The notes under the pieces are model-generated. The model was not told the DNA's origin and ran no database searches. It worked only from the letters and a program-made list of their open reading frames with translations. 64,000 bases of DNA from Siphonodentalium dalli. Lineage: Eukaryota > Mollusca > Scaphopoda > Gadilida > Siphonodentaliidae. This document shows positions 1 through 12,200 of the stretch, one piece after another. The stretch is from assembly GCA_032622095.1 (NCBI GenBank), contig CP136066.1, positions 102,135,319-102,199,318 on the forward strand, written 5' to 3'. The stretch's first letter is position 1. Each line of letters starts with the position of its first letter. Both the position numbers and the translations under genes were made by a program.

Positions 1-1932
1 CCCCCAGCAACGTCCCTGGTACCAATGGAAATGGACATCACTCTGGAATAAAACATGTTTGTGGACCAAAATCTGACAACTTTCACTGTATTGAGTACGA
101 CGGGATTGAGTACGATTGGACGGGACTTAAATAGTTCACGGATGGCAGCAAAACGGAATACAATGAATAGAACCCTAAAGTCATCGAGATATTCTCGTAC
201 GATTTTCAGGCAAATGTATCAAATAAAATGTAAAATGTTACATTATATATATATGAATTCAGCCATAAACTAATTTATATTAAATAATTAAATTTGATTT
301 TTTTTATGATAACATGTTAACCGGAACGTTTTCAGCAGACAACATCGACTCAAATTAATTATTTTTAATATGTTATCGATACTAGATCGTTGTTACTGTA
401 AGTGAATGTATTGAAACTGGCGTAGTCTCCCTTTAATGGGTGCGGAGGAAGTAAATTTATCATTTGTGGTCATGGCAATTTCTTTCAGAAGTATTATCTT
501 CTAAAATTGTATGAATTTAAAGGGGCTTCTCGTGATCACATTCTATCCTCCGGTGGGATAAATTTGCTAACTAAATGAGGAATATCTTTGCAACTTTATT
601 CAAAATTCCCAATTTAGTTGTATATATATACCTTTAGCCATCAATCTAGATATTGCGAAAAAGAAGATCGGCCAGCAAATACGATCATTTAGTGTGTGAA
701 AACGTCGTCTAAAAACGTCGTCAAAATAGGCGATAATATTGGGAAATCGGAAGAAAGTCGTAGCATATAATCGGAAGAAAGGCAAATCCTCGTGTAGGTG
801 AAGCCGCGGAAGCGAAGCGACCTAGTGTATACGTATTCGGATATGAGATATACTAATCGACTTTTTCAGTCCAATCTAAAATTGGATTGAACTTACCTAA
901 AATAGAATAATTTATTCATAACTCAAGGGTCAGCCGAGTCCAAAAAAATATTTTTGGCGACGGCCGCCATTTTGTATTGATTAATACCACCTCGAAATGT
1001 GTAATTAGGCAAAATGCTCCAGGGCAAAAATAAAAAACTTTGTTCCGGTAAATGTTAGCTATATTTCATCATATGTAGACACATCATGATCCTAAAGCCA
1101 AAGATATTTAAGAGATTGAATATAAATTAAACCAAAGCCCTGGTTAACAAAAACTGAATTTGCATGAAAATGTTTTGTTAACATATTTTATAAAAATATT
1201 AAAAATATTTGCCCCGAAAGAGGATTCTAGGGGCCTTACTGGCCGTTTAGATTTGATCTTCAATTTTCTAACGGTATTTCCGCCTAAAAGATTGAAGAAA
1301 TATTCTCAAAGTTCAAGGCCGACAAACGGAAACTTTAAGTTCCGATTGAAAGATCGCATGCAGAGTCCTTTTAAGTTTGCTTCCTGGGAAACCAATAAAG
1401 GCGTCATGACAATAATACGTACATCATGACGTCACAACCTACATCAGTGCGCATAATTCCAGACAGGTCTGCGTCGATGGCCAGACAGCTGAGACTCGGA
1501 TTACACGGGCAGGCTAAACATCCACATTTACGTTATATGTGATTATTTACATACATTGTATATATTATTTTCTTGTGTCCCGTTATGGTTTATCATCAAA
1601 TCCTTCTAAAGATAAAAATTCATCCGATAATCCCATGAACAGTGACAAGCGGGCGCAAATTACGTTTACGTATGATCATATTATTTACACTCAATCGAGT
1701 CAACTGGCAAATTAAAAACGCATTAAGCCCATTAGCAAGTTGCGTCAACACAAAAATAGATGCACAGTAGGGGTCAGCGCGCGACGTCATGTGACGTAAT
1801 TTCGACCAACCAACGTCCTCTATACATGTTCCACGGCGCTGTTGCATGTGGGAGTGTAAATATAAGGATTCGACTACAGTTTGATTCAGTTTAGTTTTCG
1901 AAAACAAGTCACCTAATTATGAGGTATGAAAT
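1..1932. other. no gene recognised; AT-rich non-coding
   Basis: Short open frames occur on both strands but none shows a domain, conserved splice context or codon bias. I see no repeat in this stretch that recurs elsewhere in the window. It is upstream of gene A and could be intergenic or a 5' intron, because the first exon of gene A was not located. Confidence 0.5.
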
Positions 1933-3259
1933 ATTAGTGGGGGGGGGGGATAATTACAGGAAAACATAAAAATCGTTCACTTTTTGATAGAAGCACCAAA
2001 ATTGGCACAGAAGTAGTTTAATATATTCTAAATGAGAATCTAGCTGGTTCCAGCTTTTCAATGAGTGGAACTTGGAAAAAAATTGACCGGAAGTAGAACA
2101 CCCCCTAAAAAAGACGATTTGTTTTATTTATTAGTTTATGCAAATTATAGCGGGAAAATCAAGTATAATGTATACAAATGTATATATTTTCGTAAAGCTA
2201 AGACATAATGACACTTTTCTGAGCTAAAATTGAAACTCACCATCCAACATGGCCACCAAAATGGCCGCCGGAAGTTGAAAAATATGACATTTGTTTTTAC
2301 AAATATCTTCTAGATCAATTCATGCTGTTGGAACTAGTTGAGTAATATGACTTTATTTTGTGTTTTGTATATTAATTGATCATTGACGCAATTAAATATG
2401 CAATTATTGGGCTCCTAGCCCCATCCGATATCTCAAAATTTTGAATTTACAGAACGCGGTATAACATTTTACAAAAAAAATCACAATTGGGATTCTAGTT
2501 ATAGTTCAACAAGAAATGAAAAGAACGTTGTAATGTAAGTGAGGCATATCATTATCTATGAATATTCCAACTCTCGGGAACCAAAAATCTTACCTTGGAT
2601 CAAAATGGCTGCCAAAATGGCCGCCAAAATATGGAAAATGGTAAATATTGCCCCAGGGTGTCCTGCATTCGCTTACAGGTTGTGGTTCAACAGTGGTTGA
2701 TGTATACAATTGGCTAATCTGTATTCTATACATTGAATACTAACATGTCTGATGCACCATGTGTCATTTTTACTATTGTCACCACTGACATCACCAGATA
2801 TATTGGATTTTTCTCTCACAAAACTTGACATAAATATCGGCAAAAATTCAGTTTTCAGGGTTCGACCATTTTTTCAAGTAAAATGCAACTACCTTTGGCA
2901 TCAAAGGTGTTTATTGTTTTGACCTATCTTAAATGTGTCACACTACGATGTTTATAGACTAAATTGCTCAAGATGGCTTCCAAAATGGCAACCAAATTTG
3001 TAAAAAAATTAATTGTTTACACATATCCCCGAACATTATTCTCTGCGTTATCCGAAAAGGTAGCAAATTGTGACTCACTTGGTTATTATACGTGTTAGTT
3101 AATTAACTGACAACTATGTTCTATTATGTTTGTCCTAGTTCCGTATGGGGCATAACAAATTCATTTTAAAGTTGCAGTATGGAATTTTTCGGAGAACCCT
3201 CTTTTGTGATTGATTCTGGCCATATTATTGAAAGGAAATGAGCAGAACTTTGAAACGGA

Positions 3260-5690
3260 ACTCAGATGAACCATGAGATGTGGGTAGTCTGGATCATTAT
3301 GATAAAACTGAATACAGGGTGGAAGCCAAGGTGGCAGCCAGGGAGTTACTCTATGGTCATAGATGAGGATAACAGGTATACAGCGAGTTATTGTATGGTC
3401 ATGAATGATTTGTGGGTATATAGGGAGTGCCCTGTTGGTAACGGTGGGACGTATATTTATATATGTTGTGGATGTATTATCATTGGTGGTGTATGGGGAG
3501 TAGATGTATGATCATGAATGGCGTGTATGAGGATGGCAAGTGTGAAACTTATGAGTGGTCGTATGTGATGGTATTATATATATGGAAGGGCTCACCATTG
3601 GTGATGTGCATATGTATGCATGGATTGACTCTATGGTCATGGATATGGCGAATAGGTATACATGTAGTGGCTGTATGGTCCATGGTGAGGTGAATAGGTA
3701 TACAATGAGTGACTGTATGATCGTGGGTGTAGTGAATATGTATACATATAGTGACTATATGGCCATGTGTCGGTGTATGTGTATACCTGGTGTTCATACA
3801 TGTTGACTCGTGGCCGTATCGTCATTTGTGGTATGTACGGGTATAACCAAGTATGGCTGTATGATAAGGTGTACGTGTATAAAGTGGGTGGCTATGTTGC
3901 CATTTTTGTTGTGTTTATGTACATATGGAGTGACTGAGGTAATGGGTGGGTTGTACATGTGTACATTGGGTGGCTATCGCTTTCCACAATAACTCAAGGA
4001 TATGTTAATAAATGGAGAGGCATCTCAAAGAGTTATCCATCTTGATGGTGTTTATGTACATGGGGGGATGTTAAGCGCGGAAAGCGATAGCCACCCATTA
4101 TCACACAGTCATTACATATATACATAAACACCACAGACATAACAATATAGTGACCCACTGGATACTTGTACACCTGACCCATGACCGCGGATGACCATAC
4201 AGCCATGCGTCACAATACCGGGTATACTCCTAAACATGACCCATAACCATATAGTCGCTCCTTGTATACCCATTCATCTCACCATTGACCATAAGGCATC
4301 CCTGTTATACCTACATGTATTCTCCAAACACATGGTCAAATAGACAATCAATATATACATCAACACCACAACAATGACCATAAAGTCACTCCGGGTATAC
4401 ATATGCACCTCACCAATGGCCATATAGCCACTCGCTTCATACGCATACCCTCACCAATGGCACCTGGTATACTCCTTCACCTGACCTATGGCCATATTAT
4501 GCATATAGTCACACCGGCTGTACCTATTCATAAAACATTCATACACGATCATGGTCAATCCTTGTATACATATTCACATCAACATTGGTCATGTCACTCC
4601 CTGTATCTCTTATTTGTCACACCATAGCCGCATAGTCACTCAAGATATACTAATACACCACAGCCATGTCAGTATAGTCACCCCATGTATGCATATGCAT
4701 CTTATCCATGGCCATATAGCCACTCGCTATATACAAATATCCCTCGCCCATGACAATAAAGCAACATATGTGTATACTGGTATAACATACACATGACCAA
4801 ACCACCACGAGTCACCAAACAGGAACACCAGGTATACTCATACGCCTGACACATGACCATTTAGTCACCCCTGTAATGATGTCCATTACATTTATGATCA
4901 TACAGTCACTACTTGTATACGGTACCTACATGTACTCATCTCACCATTGACCACAGTCACAACCTGTATACCTATTCGGCACACATAGTCATATAACCAC
5001 TCGATATACATATTCAGCCCACCGTAGACCATAGATTCACTCCAATGGCCATTCAGCCCTTCCAGATATACACACGACCACTCAAACAATCCATACTTGC
5101 ATATACACCTCACACATGACAAATAAGCAATTCACTGTATAATCATACACGCCATCCATGACAATACATCTAATCAATATACACCCACCAATGATAATAC
5201 ATCCACGAGATATATAAATATCCATCCCACCCGTTACCACAAGGACACTCCCTATATACCCACATGCTCGATAATGTCCACCCAGCTTACTCCAGATATT
5301 CATATTCAACCATGACCGTACAGTCATTCCATGTATACCTACATGATCATACAGACAACACATGTACATCCCACCCACGACCTACCTTACAGTCACTCCA
5401 TATATACATAATCAACACATAGATGACCATGTAGCTATATCTATACACCACACCAATGCCCATACAGGCACACCTGGTGCGCCCGTACTGGATATCCACA
5501 AGCATACACCATACAGTCACTCCATGCATACCGATTCAACTCACAACTGACCATGACCTCTCCCTGTATACCTAGATGCATCTTACAATGGACAACCCAC
5601 TCATAACCATATAGTCACTCATTGTATGCCTATTCACATAAGTCATGACATACAATAACTCCCTGTATACCTAATCACCTCCCTGGCTAC
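3260..5690. repeat. ~40-bp minisatellite, two arrays in opposite orientation
   Basis: The array repeats a degenerate unit of about 40 bp containing GGTATACA or its complement and words such as ATGACCATATAGTCACTCC. Units read in one orientation up to about 4020 and in the opposite one from about 4080. The flip point is flanked by the inverted pair GGTGGCTATCGCTTTCC (3968) and GGAAAGCGATAGCCACC (4079). The short open frames inside, full of Tyr, His, Thr and Ile, only translate the repeat. Confidence 0.8.
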
Positions 5691-7017
5691 GATCTTGGGA
5701 TCCATTTTTTTTAGCATAATGGACCAGAATAGTCAAATATTATGGTCCATCTCAGATCTGTCTCAAAGTTCGGCCCATTTCCTTTCAATAAATATGGCCA
5801 ATATCACAAAAGAGGTTCTCGGCAAAATTACATTGTTTAAAATGAATTTGTCTTGCCCCATACGGAACTGGGACAACCAGAATAGAACATGTAGTTGTCA
5901 GTTAATTAACTAACACGTATAATAACCAAGTGAGTCACATTTTGCTACTTTTTGGCTAATTAATGCAGAGAATGTTCGGGATATATGTAAAAAATTAACC
6001 ATTTACAAATTTGGTTGCCATTTTGGAAGCCATCTTGAGCAATTTGGTCTATAAACACCGTAGTGAGACACATTTAAGATAGACCAAAACAATAAACTGC
6101 TTTCAATCCAAAGATAATTACATTTTACCTGAAAAAATGGTCCAAACCTGAAAAGTGAATTTTTGCCCATATTTATGTCAAGTTTGTGAGAGAAAAGTCC
6201 AATATTTTTGACGATGTTAGTGGTGACAATAGTAACAATTAACCATAGTGCATCAGACATGTTAGTATTCACTGTACAGAATGCAGAATAGCCAATTGTA
6301 TACACCAACCACAACTTGTAAGCGATTGCAGGTCACGCTGGTGTAATATTTACCATTTTCCATATTCTGGCGGCCATATTGGCAGCCATTTTGAGCCAAA
6401 GTAAGAATTTTGGTTACAGTGATTTGGAATATTCGTAGGTAATAATATGCCTCACTTACAATACAAAGTTCTGTTCATTTCTTGTTGAAATATGACTAGA
6501 ATCCCAATTGTGATTTTTTGTGAAATTTATACCGCATTCTGTAAAATCACATTTTTGAGGTATCGGAAGGGGCTAGGACCCCAATAATTCCATATATAAT
6601 TGCTCCAATGATCAGTTAATATACAAAACACAAAATAAAGTTGCATTACTCAACCAGTTCCAAATAGCATGAATTGATCCAGAAGATATTTGTGAAAAAA
6701 TGTCATATTTTCAACTTCCGGCAGCCATATTGGCGGCCATCTTATGAAAATTTTGATATGTTTGTGCCCAAATGAAGCGTGATCACCTCCCAACTATAAT
6801 TGCATTGAGAAACTGTGAGAAGATGCGATTTTCACAAGAAAAGGATGGCATAAACCACCCAACCCAAAAACTGAGATTTTCAAAAAGGTCAAGGTCAAAT
6901 TCAAGGTCAATGTGACCTCCAAAATCTGGAACCAGCCAGTTTAGTGATACTCACCAACCACTAAACAAACTCTGAAAGTTTGGCGCTTCTATCACAAAGT
7001 GAACGATTTTGCAACTA

Positions 7018-7018
<1 letters not shown>

Positions 7019-7054
<36 letters not shown>
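7019..7054. repeat. 36-nt poly-C tract
   Basis: There are 36 consecutive C on the plus strand just inside the right edge of the foldback-like element. The equivalent position at the left edge (1939-1949) has only 11 G. Confidence 0.9.
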
Positions 7055-7390
7055 ACTAATCTCCCTTTGAAATTCAACAGTACATATAGTTCAGAAAAAA
7101 AATGTCCAGTTTACAATGAATGCAAATCAGTGGTTTGAAATGTTTTGAATTCCTATCTGAGAGGAACTGTGCTTTATATACAAAGATGATAAAATGGTCA
7201 CATATCAGCGCCAACTTAAAATAAATCAATTATGATGATGACAGATTCTTCTTGTTGGTGTCTACGCTCCCATGCCATCATGTTATACCTTAAATGTATA
7301 TACATGTACATTTATTCATCTTATATTTAGCATCGAGACTCAACTCCCACGTTCGATAATGGCCTCATTAAAAGTATGTCGGTCATTTGC

Positions 7391-7771
7391 ATAATGAGGT
7401 CCCCAGAGGGTGTATTTAGTGACGCTTTCCCACACAGCGGGCTAGCGTCACCAAATTCACCTTCTGGGACCGCGTTCTGCTTAGGCCTCAATAGCTATGG
7501 GAGACCTAGGATCAAGTTGAAGTTCATCTGTTGAAGTTAGTGATGTTCGCTCATTAGTCATCTCTATTATGCATTGTATCTTTGGTAAATTTGGGGATAT
7601 AGAAACTTCTCAGAAGGGAAAAAGTTACTAAAATAGTGTTAATTTGAGACTATACTTTCCAGAAGATGAGGTCTAAGCAGAATGAGGTCCCCACAGGGTG
7701 AATTTGTGATACATTATATTCTGCTATGCGGGATAGCATCACTAAATTCACCCTCTGGGGACCTCATTCTA
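7391..7771. repeat. composite hairpin MITE, copy 1
   Basis: Two hairpins of about 90 bp (7391-7480 and 7678-7771) flank roughly 200 bp of unique filler. Each hairpin arm contains AATGAGGTCCCC followed by AGGGTGAATTTAGTGAC-like sequence, and the other arm is its reverse complement. The filler is related, in inverted orientation, to the filler of the copy at 38799-39189. Confidence 0.7.
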
Positions 7772-8291
7772 CAAATGACAGTTGCAGACTCGAATGGCCT
7801 GTACTGAAACATTTATAGCAATTTGCAGCCCATTATGAATGATATTTTGTATGATTACGGTCCCACAACAAGACGAGTAATCAACGGAAATTAGATGTGT
7901 TTTCGCGCGATTTAGTTTGATAATGGGGGCTTATGGTTGTGGTAATGAATGTGACAGGCTGTTTTTGGATTGGCAAAGCATTGTCATGTTTAGATAGAAA
8001 ACCCTCTGACAGTCTGACTTCACCCGCTAAGCACAACGTAATTATATGTGCTATGTAGTATTCCATAATATGTGGCAGGATATCATCACGATTATCAGCA
8101 CCGGCCAGTGGGGCTGAGGGGGCTGCAGCACCCCCAAAATGTTTTGAAAGCTCAAAATTCCTTTCTGTTTTTTAGTTTAGTATATCACCAAATTGACAAC
8201 GACACAATGAATAATTGGCCATCGCCATCACCATCTTCACCATTTGGGAACTTCAATCTGAGTCCATGTCTTCCACAGCTGATGAGGCCAT

Positions 8292-8384
8292 GCAGAATGA
8301 GTCCCCATATGGTGAATTTAGTTATGCAAGCCCGCCGTGCTGGGTAGTGTCAACTAAATTCACCCTCTGGGGGATCTCATTCTG
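8292..8384. repeat. hairpin MITE, single hairpin (same family as 7391-7771)
   Basis: A single ~93-bp hairpin with the AATGAG(G)TCCCC and ACCCTCTGGGG arms. Upstream sequence (8155-8280) matches the filler of the 38.8-39.2 kb copy in direct orientation, so this is a truncated composite element. Confidence 0.65.
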
Positions 8385-8479
8385 TAAATATCTGGCGCCA
8401 TATTTTCAGGTTGTCTCACTACTGGATAATAGTCTCCAGCCGGATGCATGGATTAGCATTGTTTGTGTGCTCTGCAGGC

Positions 8480-8790
8480 GAAGTTAAATGTACATAATCC
8501 GAATTGACGTTCCTAAATTGCTATTTCTTAGGCATCGAGGGTAAAAATATTCGATTCGAGTCGAGAAACCCATCCATCAAATCTCAGAGTTATCAGATAT
8601 CGATTTTTGAAATCTGTTATTTTTCACCACCTTCAATATTTGGCGGCCTAGCAGATATTCGACGAGCCGACCGACATACCCTCGATACTAAATTTCGTTG
8701 AAAAAAGATGTTGATATATAACACGTTTTGGAAAATTTTATACTAGAGTTGACAGTGGTTAGCATTAGTTTTTGTTAATTGATTTGTGTT
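8480..8790. repeat. dispersed ~300-bp repeat, copy 1
   Basis: Shares with 24570-24710, 51920-52240 and 53270-53610 an ordered set of words: GCATAATCCG, ATTCGAGTCGAG, ACCCATCCATCAAA, CAGAGT, GATTTTTGAAAT and, further on, AACACGTTTTGG. It has no coding capacity. The conserved order in four copies indicates a non-autonomous element of unknown class. Confidence 0.6.
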
Positions 8791-8826
8791 GTTGTTGTTG
8801 CTGCTGTTGTTGTTGCTGTTGTTGCT
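8785..8826. repeat. (TTG)n microsatellite
   Basis: An imperfect TTG/CTG trinucleotide run of about 42 bp. Confidence 0.8.
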
Positions 8827-9248
8827 GGAATCTGATGATACGGGGACCATCGAATCTGACTGGGTACCTTTAAATGTTTCAATCTAAACCTGTCTACATG
8901 CTTTCGAATTTTAGGCCACGCAATGTCAGTCCACAATTTATGCAAAGGCACCAGTCTTTGGTTATTCTTGCTAACCATACCAAATAATCTACAATACTAT
9001 CTTTGTGTCACCCCATTGAGGTGAGTTCGAATTGATAACTATAAGATGGTCTCGGATAAGCGTTGTACAGACCAGACCAGGTATACCGATATGGGTGGGC
9101 ATGATGGTTGGCTTAAAATTGTGAAAAAAGGGTTACTACTCGACCTTTGTGATAGAATGATGGTTAGTTTTAGGTCACGGGTGTCGATCAGTATGGACAT
9201 TTCCATTGAACTATCTATAGTATATAACGATTTCCTCTTATTCCACAG

Positions 9249-9279
9249 GTGGAGACACTGACGAAAGAAAAGATGAGAG
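9249..9279 (+). CDS. gene A exon 2 (31 nt)
   Basis: CACAG acceptor, then 31 nt reading VETLTKEKMR plus the first base of Glu12, then the donor GTGAGT. Classical calmodulin genes have exactly a 31-nt second exon at this place, encoding the residues before the first EF-hand (the LTEEQ motif; here LTKEK). Frame and phase join perfectly to the exon at 17318. Confidence 0.82.
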
Positions 9280-12200
9280 GTGAGTCCTTACATTAGATGA
9301 TGTTGTGCTCTTAGTAAAAGTTACACCTAATTCCACGACATAGTTTATTCGCATGCCAAAATTAGATGTCACTGAAAGTTCATAAAACTGAACAGATTTG
9401 AACGGATATGCCTCATTTGAGTCTCCAAAGCACATGTTTGCTGTGAATATTATAGTTTGTATATTACAGTTTGTATATTATAGTTTGTATATTATAGTTT
9501 GTATATTATAGTTTGTATATTACAGTTTGTATATTATAGTTTGTATATTACAGTTTGTATATTATAGTTTGTATATTATAGTTTGTATATTATAGTTTGT
9601 ATATTATAGCAATGCGGAGTGATTTGGTATCGTTCACTATGGGAGGCTAAATTAACTTTTAATAATTATTTGCGGTTAAGCGAAATTATTTGTGCTTAAG
9701 CACAATTATATTCGCTTAAGAACAAATATTTTCGCTTAAGCACAAATATTTGATCTTCAGCTCAATTATTTGAACTTAAGCTCAAATTGTTGTTCTTAAG
9801 CGTAAATATTTGTGCTTAAACTCAAATATGTACATTTCATTCCCCATCAATATAGATCTTCCCTCAAAAAATAAAATAGGCTTCCGCATGTTTGAACTTT
9901 TAATGTGTGGTGGACTCTGTCAATATCAACAGGGTGTGTTATGTAATTGTTTTTAATTTCCTTATAAGTGCTTAAGCACAAATAATTTTGCTTAAGCGAA
10001 AATAATTGTGCTTAAGCATAATTTTTGTATTTGTGCTTAAGCGTAATTATATTATTTGCAATTAAGTGCAAATAATTGAGATTAAGCACAAATAATTGCA
10101 CTTAAGCGTAAATAATTATTGAAAGTGAACTTGGCCTCCCATATATAGTTCACACAACGCACGCTGTCCTGCCACTCCAAATATCTAAACATCTTGAACG
10201 CTATATCTACTGGAAAGAAAAAATCTCGTTCTTGTATTATAATAGGTAGGTTTCGAACGTGACATGTTCCCGTTCAAACTGTTAACAATAAGCTGTAAAT
10301 TTGGGAAAAACGTCATCAATTTCGTGGTTAGATATTAATATGAGTAACTGAGCTACATGCAACTTGTTGTGTATGGCAAGACATGCGTATAAATGCATTC
10401 GGTCAGCATGTCACATTCGGTCGAAATTCGAATGGTCTTCGTAATTGGAACAATTAGTTTGACGAAGTAGTCCTGGGCCCTGTTTCATGAAGGCAACTTA
10501 TGACATAGTTGGGACTTAAGATGGTCATAAGTTCAAACTTCAGTCATAAGTGCGTTTCACGAACAAAGTCTTAACCTAAGATGGTCTTAACTTTGGTCTT
10601 AACTTTAAGACTGGTGTGAGGTGTCATAAGATAATCTTAAAGTTAAGACCTACGTTGTAATCCGCAGTTGGTCCGAAATGTGGATGGGATCTAGTTCATG
10701 TATATATTATTATAAACACATTTAACTGAATAACACCTTGCTAGCACGGAGGGGTGTTTCGGAAATGGTAGTAATTAATAACCAATTGGTAAGCTATAGC
10801 AGTGACGTGGCTAGTGGTTGCAAGATTGGCGGGGTGTCCGCTACTAACTGTAAACCGCCAAGACCGGACTATATATACATTTCTAATTGCTGTTACAAAA
10901 AGAATATATTTACATAGAGTTGAACATCATTTGCGATTCAAATCACCCAATCGCACTGTAGACAATAATCATGTTGAGACAATTAGTCCGAACATTTTCA
11001 CATCGAGGATAATAGTGAATGATTGATACTCATTTTTTTTTTATAAATGCTTATGTCAGATATTATTATTATTATTATTTACTTGCCTTTCTATATTATT
11101 ATGTTATAATTTGATTGTAAAAATGTATTGTATATGTACCCCGTATATATATCAACAAGATAATAATACATATTATGTGTTATTTTATTATTATTATTAT
11201 TATTATGTATATTATCATAATCTATTAACTATGAAAAAAAGAAAGATATATAGCATGTATATAGTATACGGACCGCGCGGGCACACTGGGATCCGCGAAA
11301 GAACATATAATATAACTGTGAACTGGCCCACAGACCCCTGTGGGAATTACTAAAATACCAATATACCAGTGGTATAGTCTATATTGGTATTTAGTAATTT
11401 TCCCCAGGGGCCTGTGCACCGGCCGTCTGTTCACGTGTTGGTTAAACGCTCTTTATTAGAAGTCGTTGATTTGGTTTTTATTAAAACATATATGCAGATT
11501 GTCGTTCAACGTAACGTACTTTCGAAGTTCATACGCAGTTTGTTAATTATAACAGGCGTTTAGCACATTTGTCAACAGAACGAGAGCAAATGTCACTAAC
11601 ATCATTTATATATGGCTTCTACAAGTATGTCTCAGATTGGAAATAAGTCTATTTGGAGCACGATATGAAGTCCTATTCACATTATAGCAATATAAATAAA
11701 GAGCGTTTTGTGTTAGTATTCCATGAATGTTGGCAATCAATAAAGAGCGTTTAGCTCAGTGCTTCCATTGTGGTGCATTGTATGTGTATGCCGTGTTGGC
11801 GACATATTCGGTTTCCTTGTATTATAGATGCTTCAAAGACGTATAATGTATTAGAACCTAATATCAGCATTGAAAGGAGCGAACATATGTCTCGCGTCGC
11901 TTTAATGGCATGTTATATGGGTGACGGTTCACATTCTGAGTTAGGATGTATAAGTCCCTTTAATAACTGAAATAATATATTTGAGCTCGATACGTTTGTA
12001 TAAAATAGGTATTGGAAGCATGCAGCTATGTGTGGATGGGGTCTGACACGAAAAACACAGTTAAAAAGCGCGCTCGTGCAGTTAAGTATGCACCAGTCAT
12101 TATACTGATTATCGCCCTTGCATTAAAATATCATAATTATTCTTAGACACGCCCTAGTGTCTGTTACCAGACACTGTACCTAGGCATATAACACACACAG

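Larger units (their letters stand above)
1933..7060. mobile_element. 5.1-kb foldback-like inverted-repeat element
   Basis: The left edge (ATTAGT followed by an 11-G run) is mirrored by the right edge (a 36-C run followed by ACTAAT). About 1.36 kb at each end (1933-3310 and 5700-7060) are diverged reverse complements, sharing blocks such as the paired segments near 2240 and 6740 rich in GGCCGCC/AAAATGG words, and near 3090 and 5900. Between the arms is a minisatellite whose orientation flips near 4020-4080. Long inverted repeats with inner tandem repeats are the hallmark of foldback transposons. No transposase is visible. No convincing target-site duplication was found, so the exact ends and superfamily stay open. 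Confidence 0.72.

Noticed and set aside
3266..5550. Several 60-98-codon frames on both strands, rich in His/Tyr/Thr/Ile or Trp/Met/Val
   Set aside because: They translate the ~40-bp minisatellite; overlapping frames on both strands share its periodicity.
8072..8487. Overlapping frames containing TKFTLWG-type peptide
   Set aside because: The peptide comes from the CACCCTCTGGGG hairpin MITE and recurs wherever that element occurs.
9160..9162. ATG directly before GTTAGT as exon 1 of gene A
   Set aside because: It would leave an 86-nt intron with a weak donor; other ATG-GT sites are equally possible and most lie in repeats.
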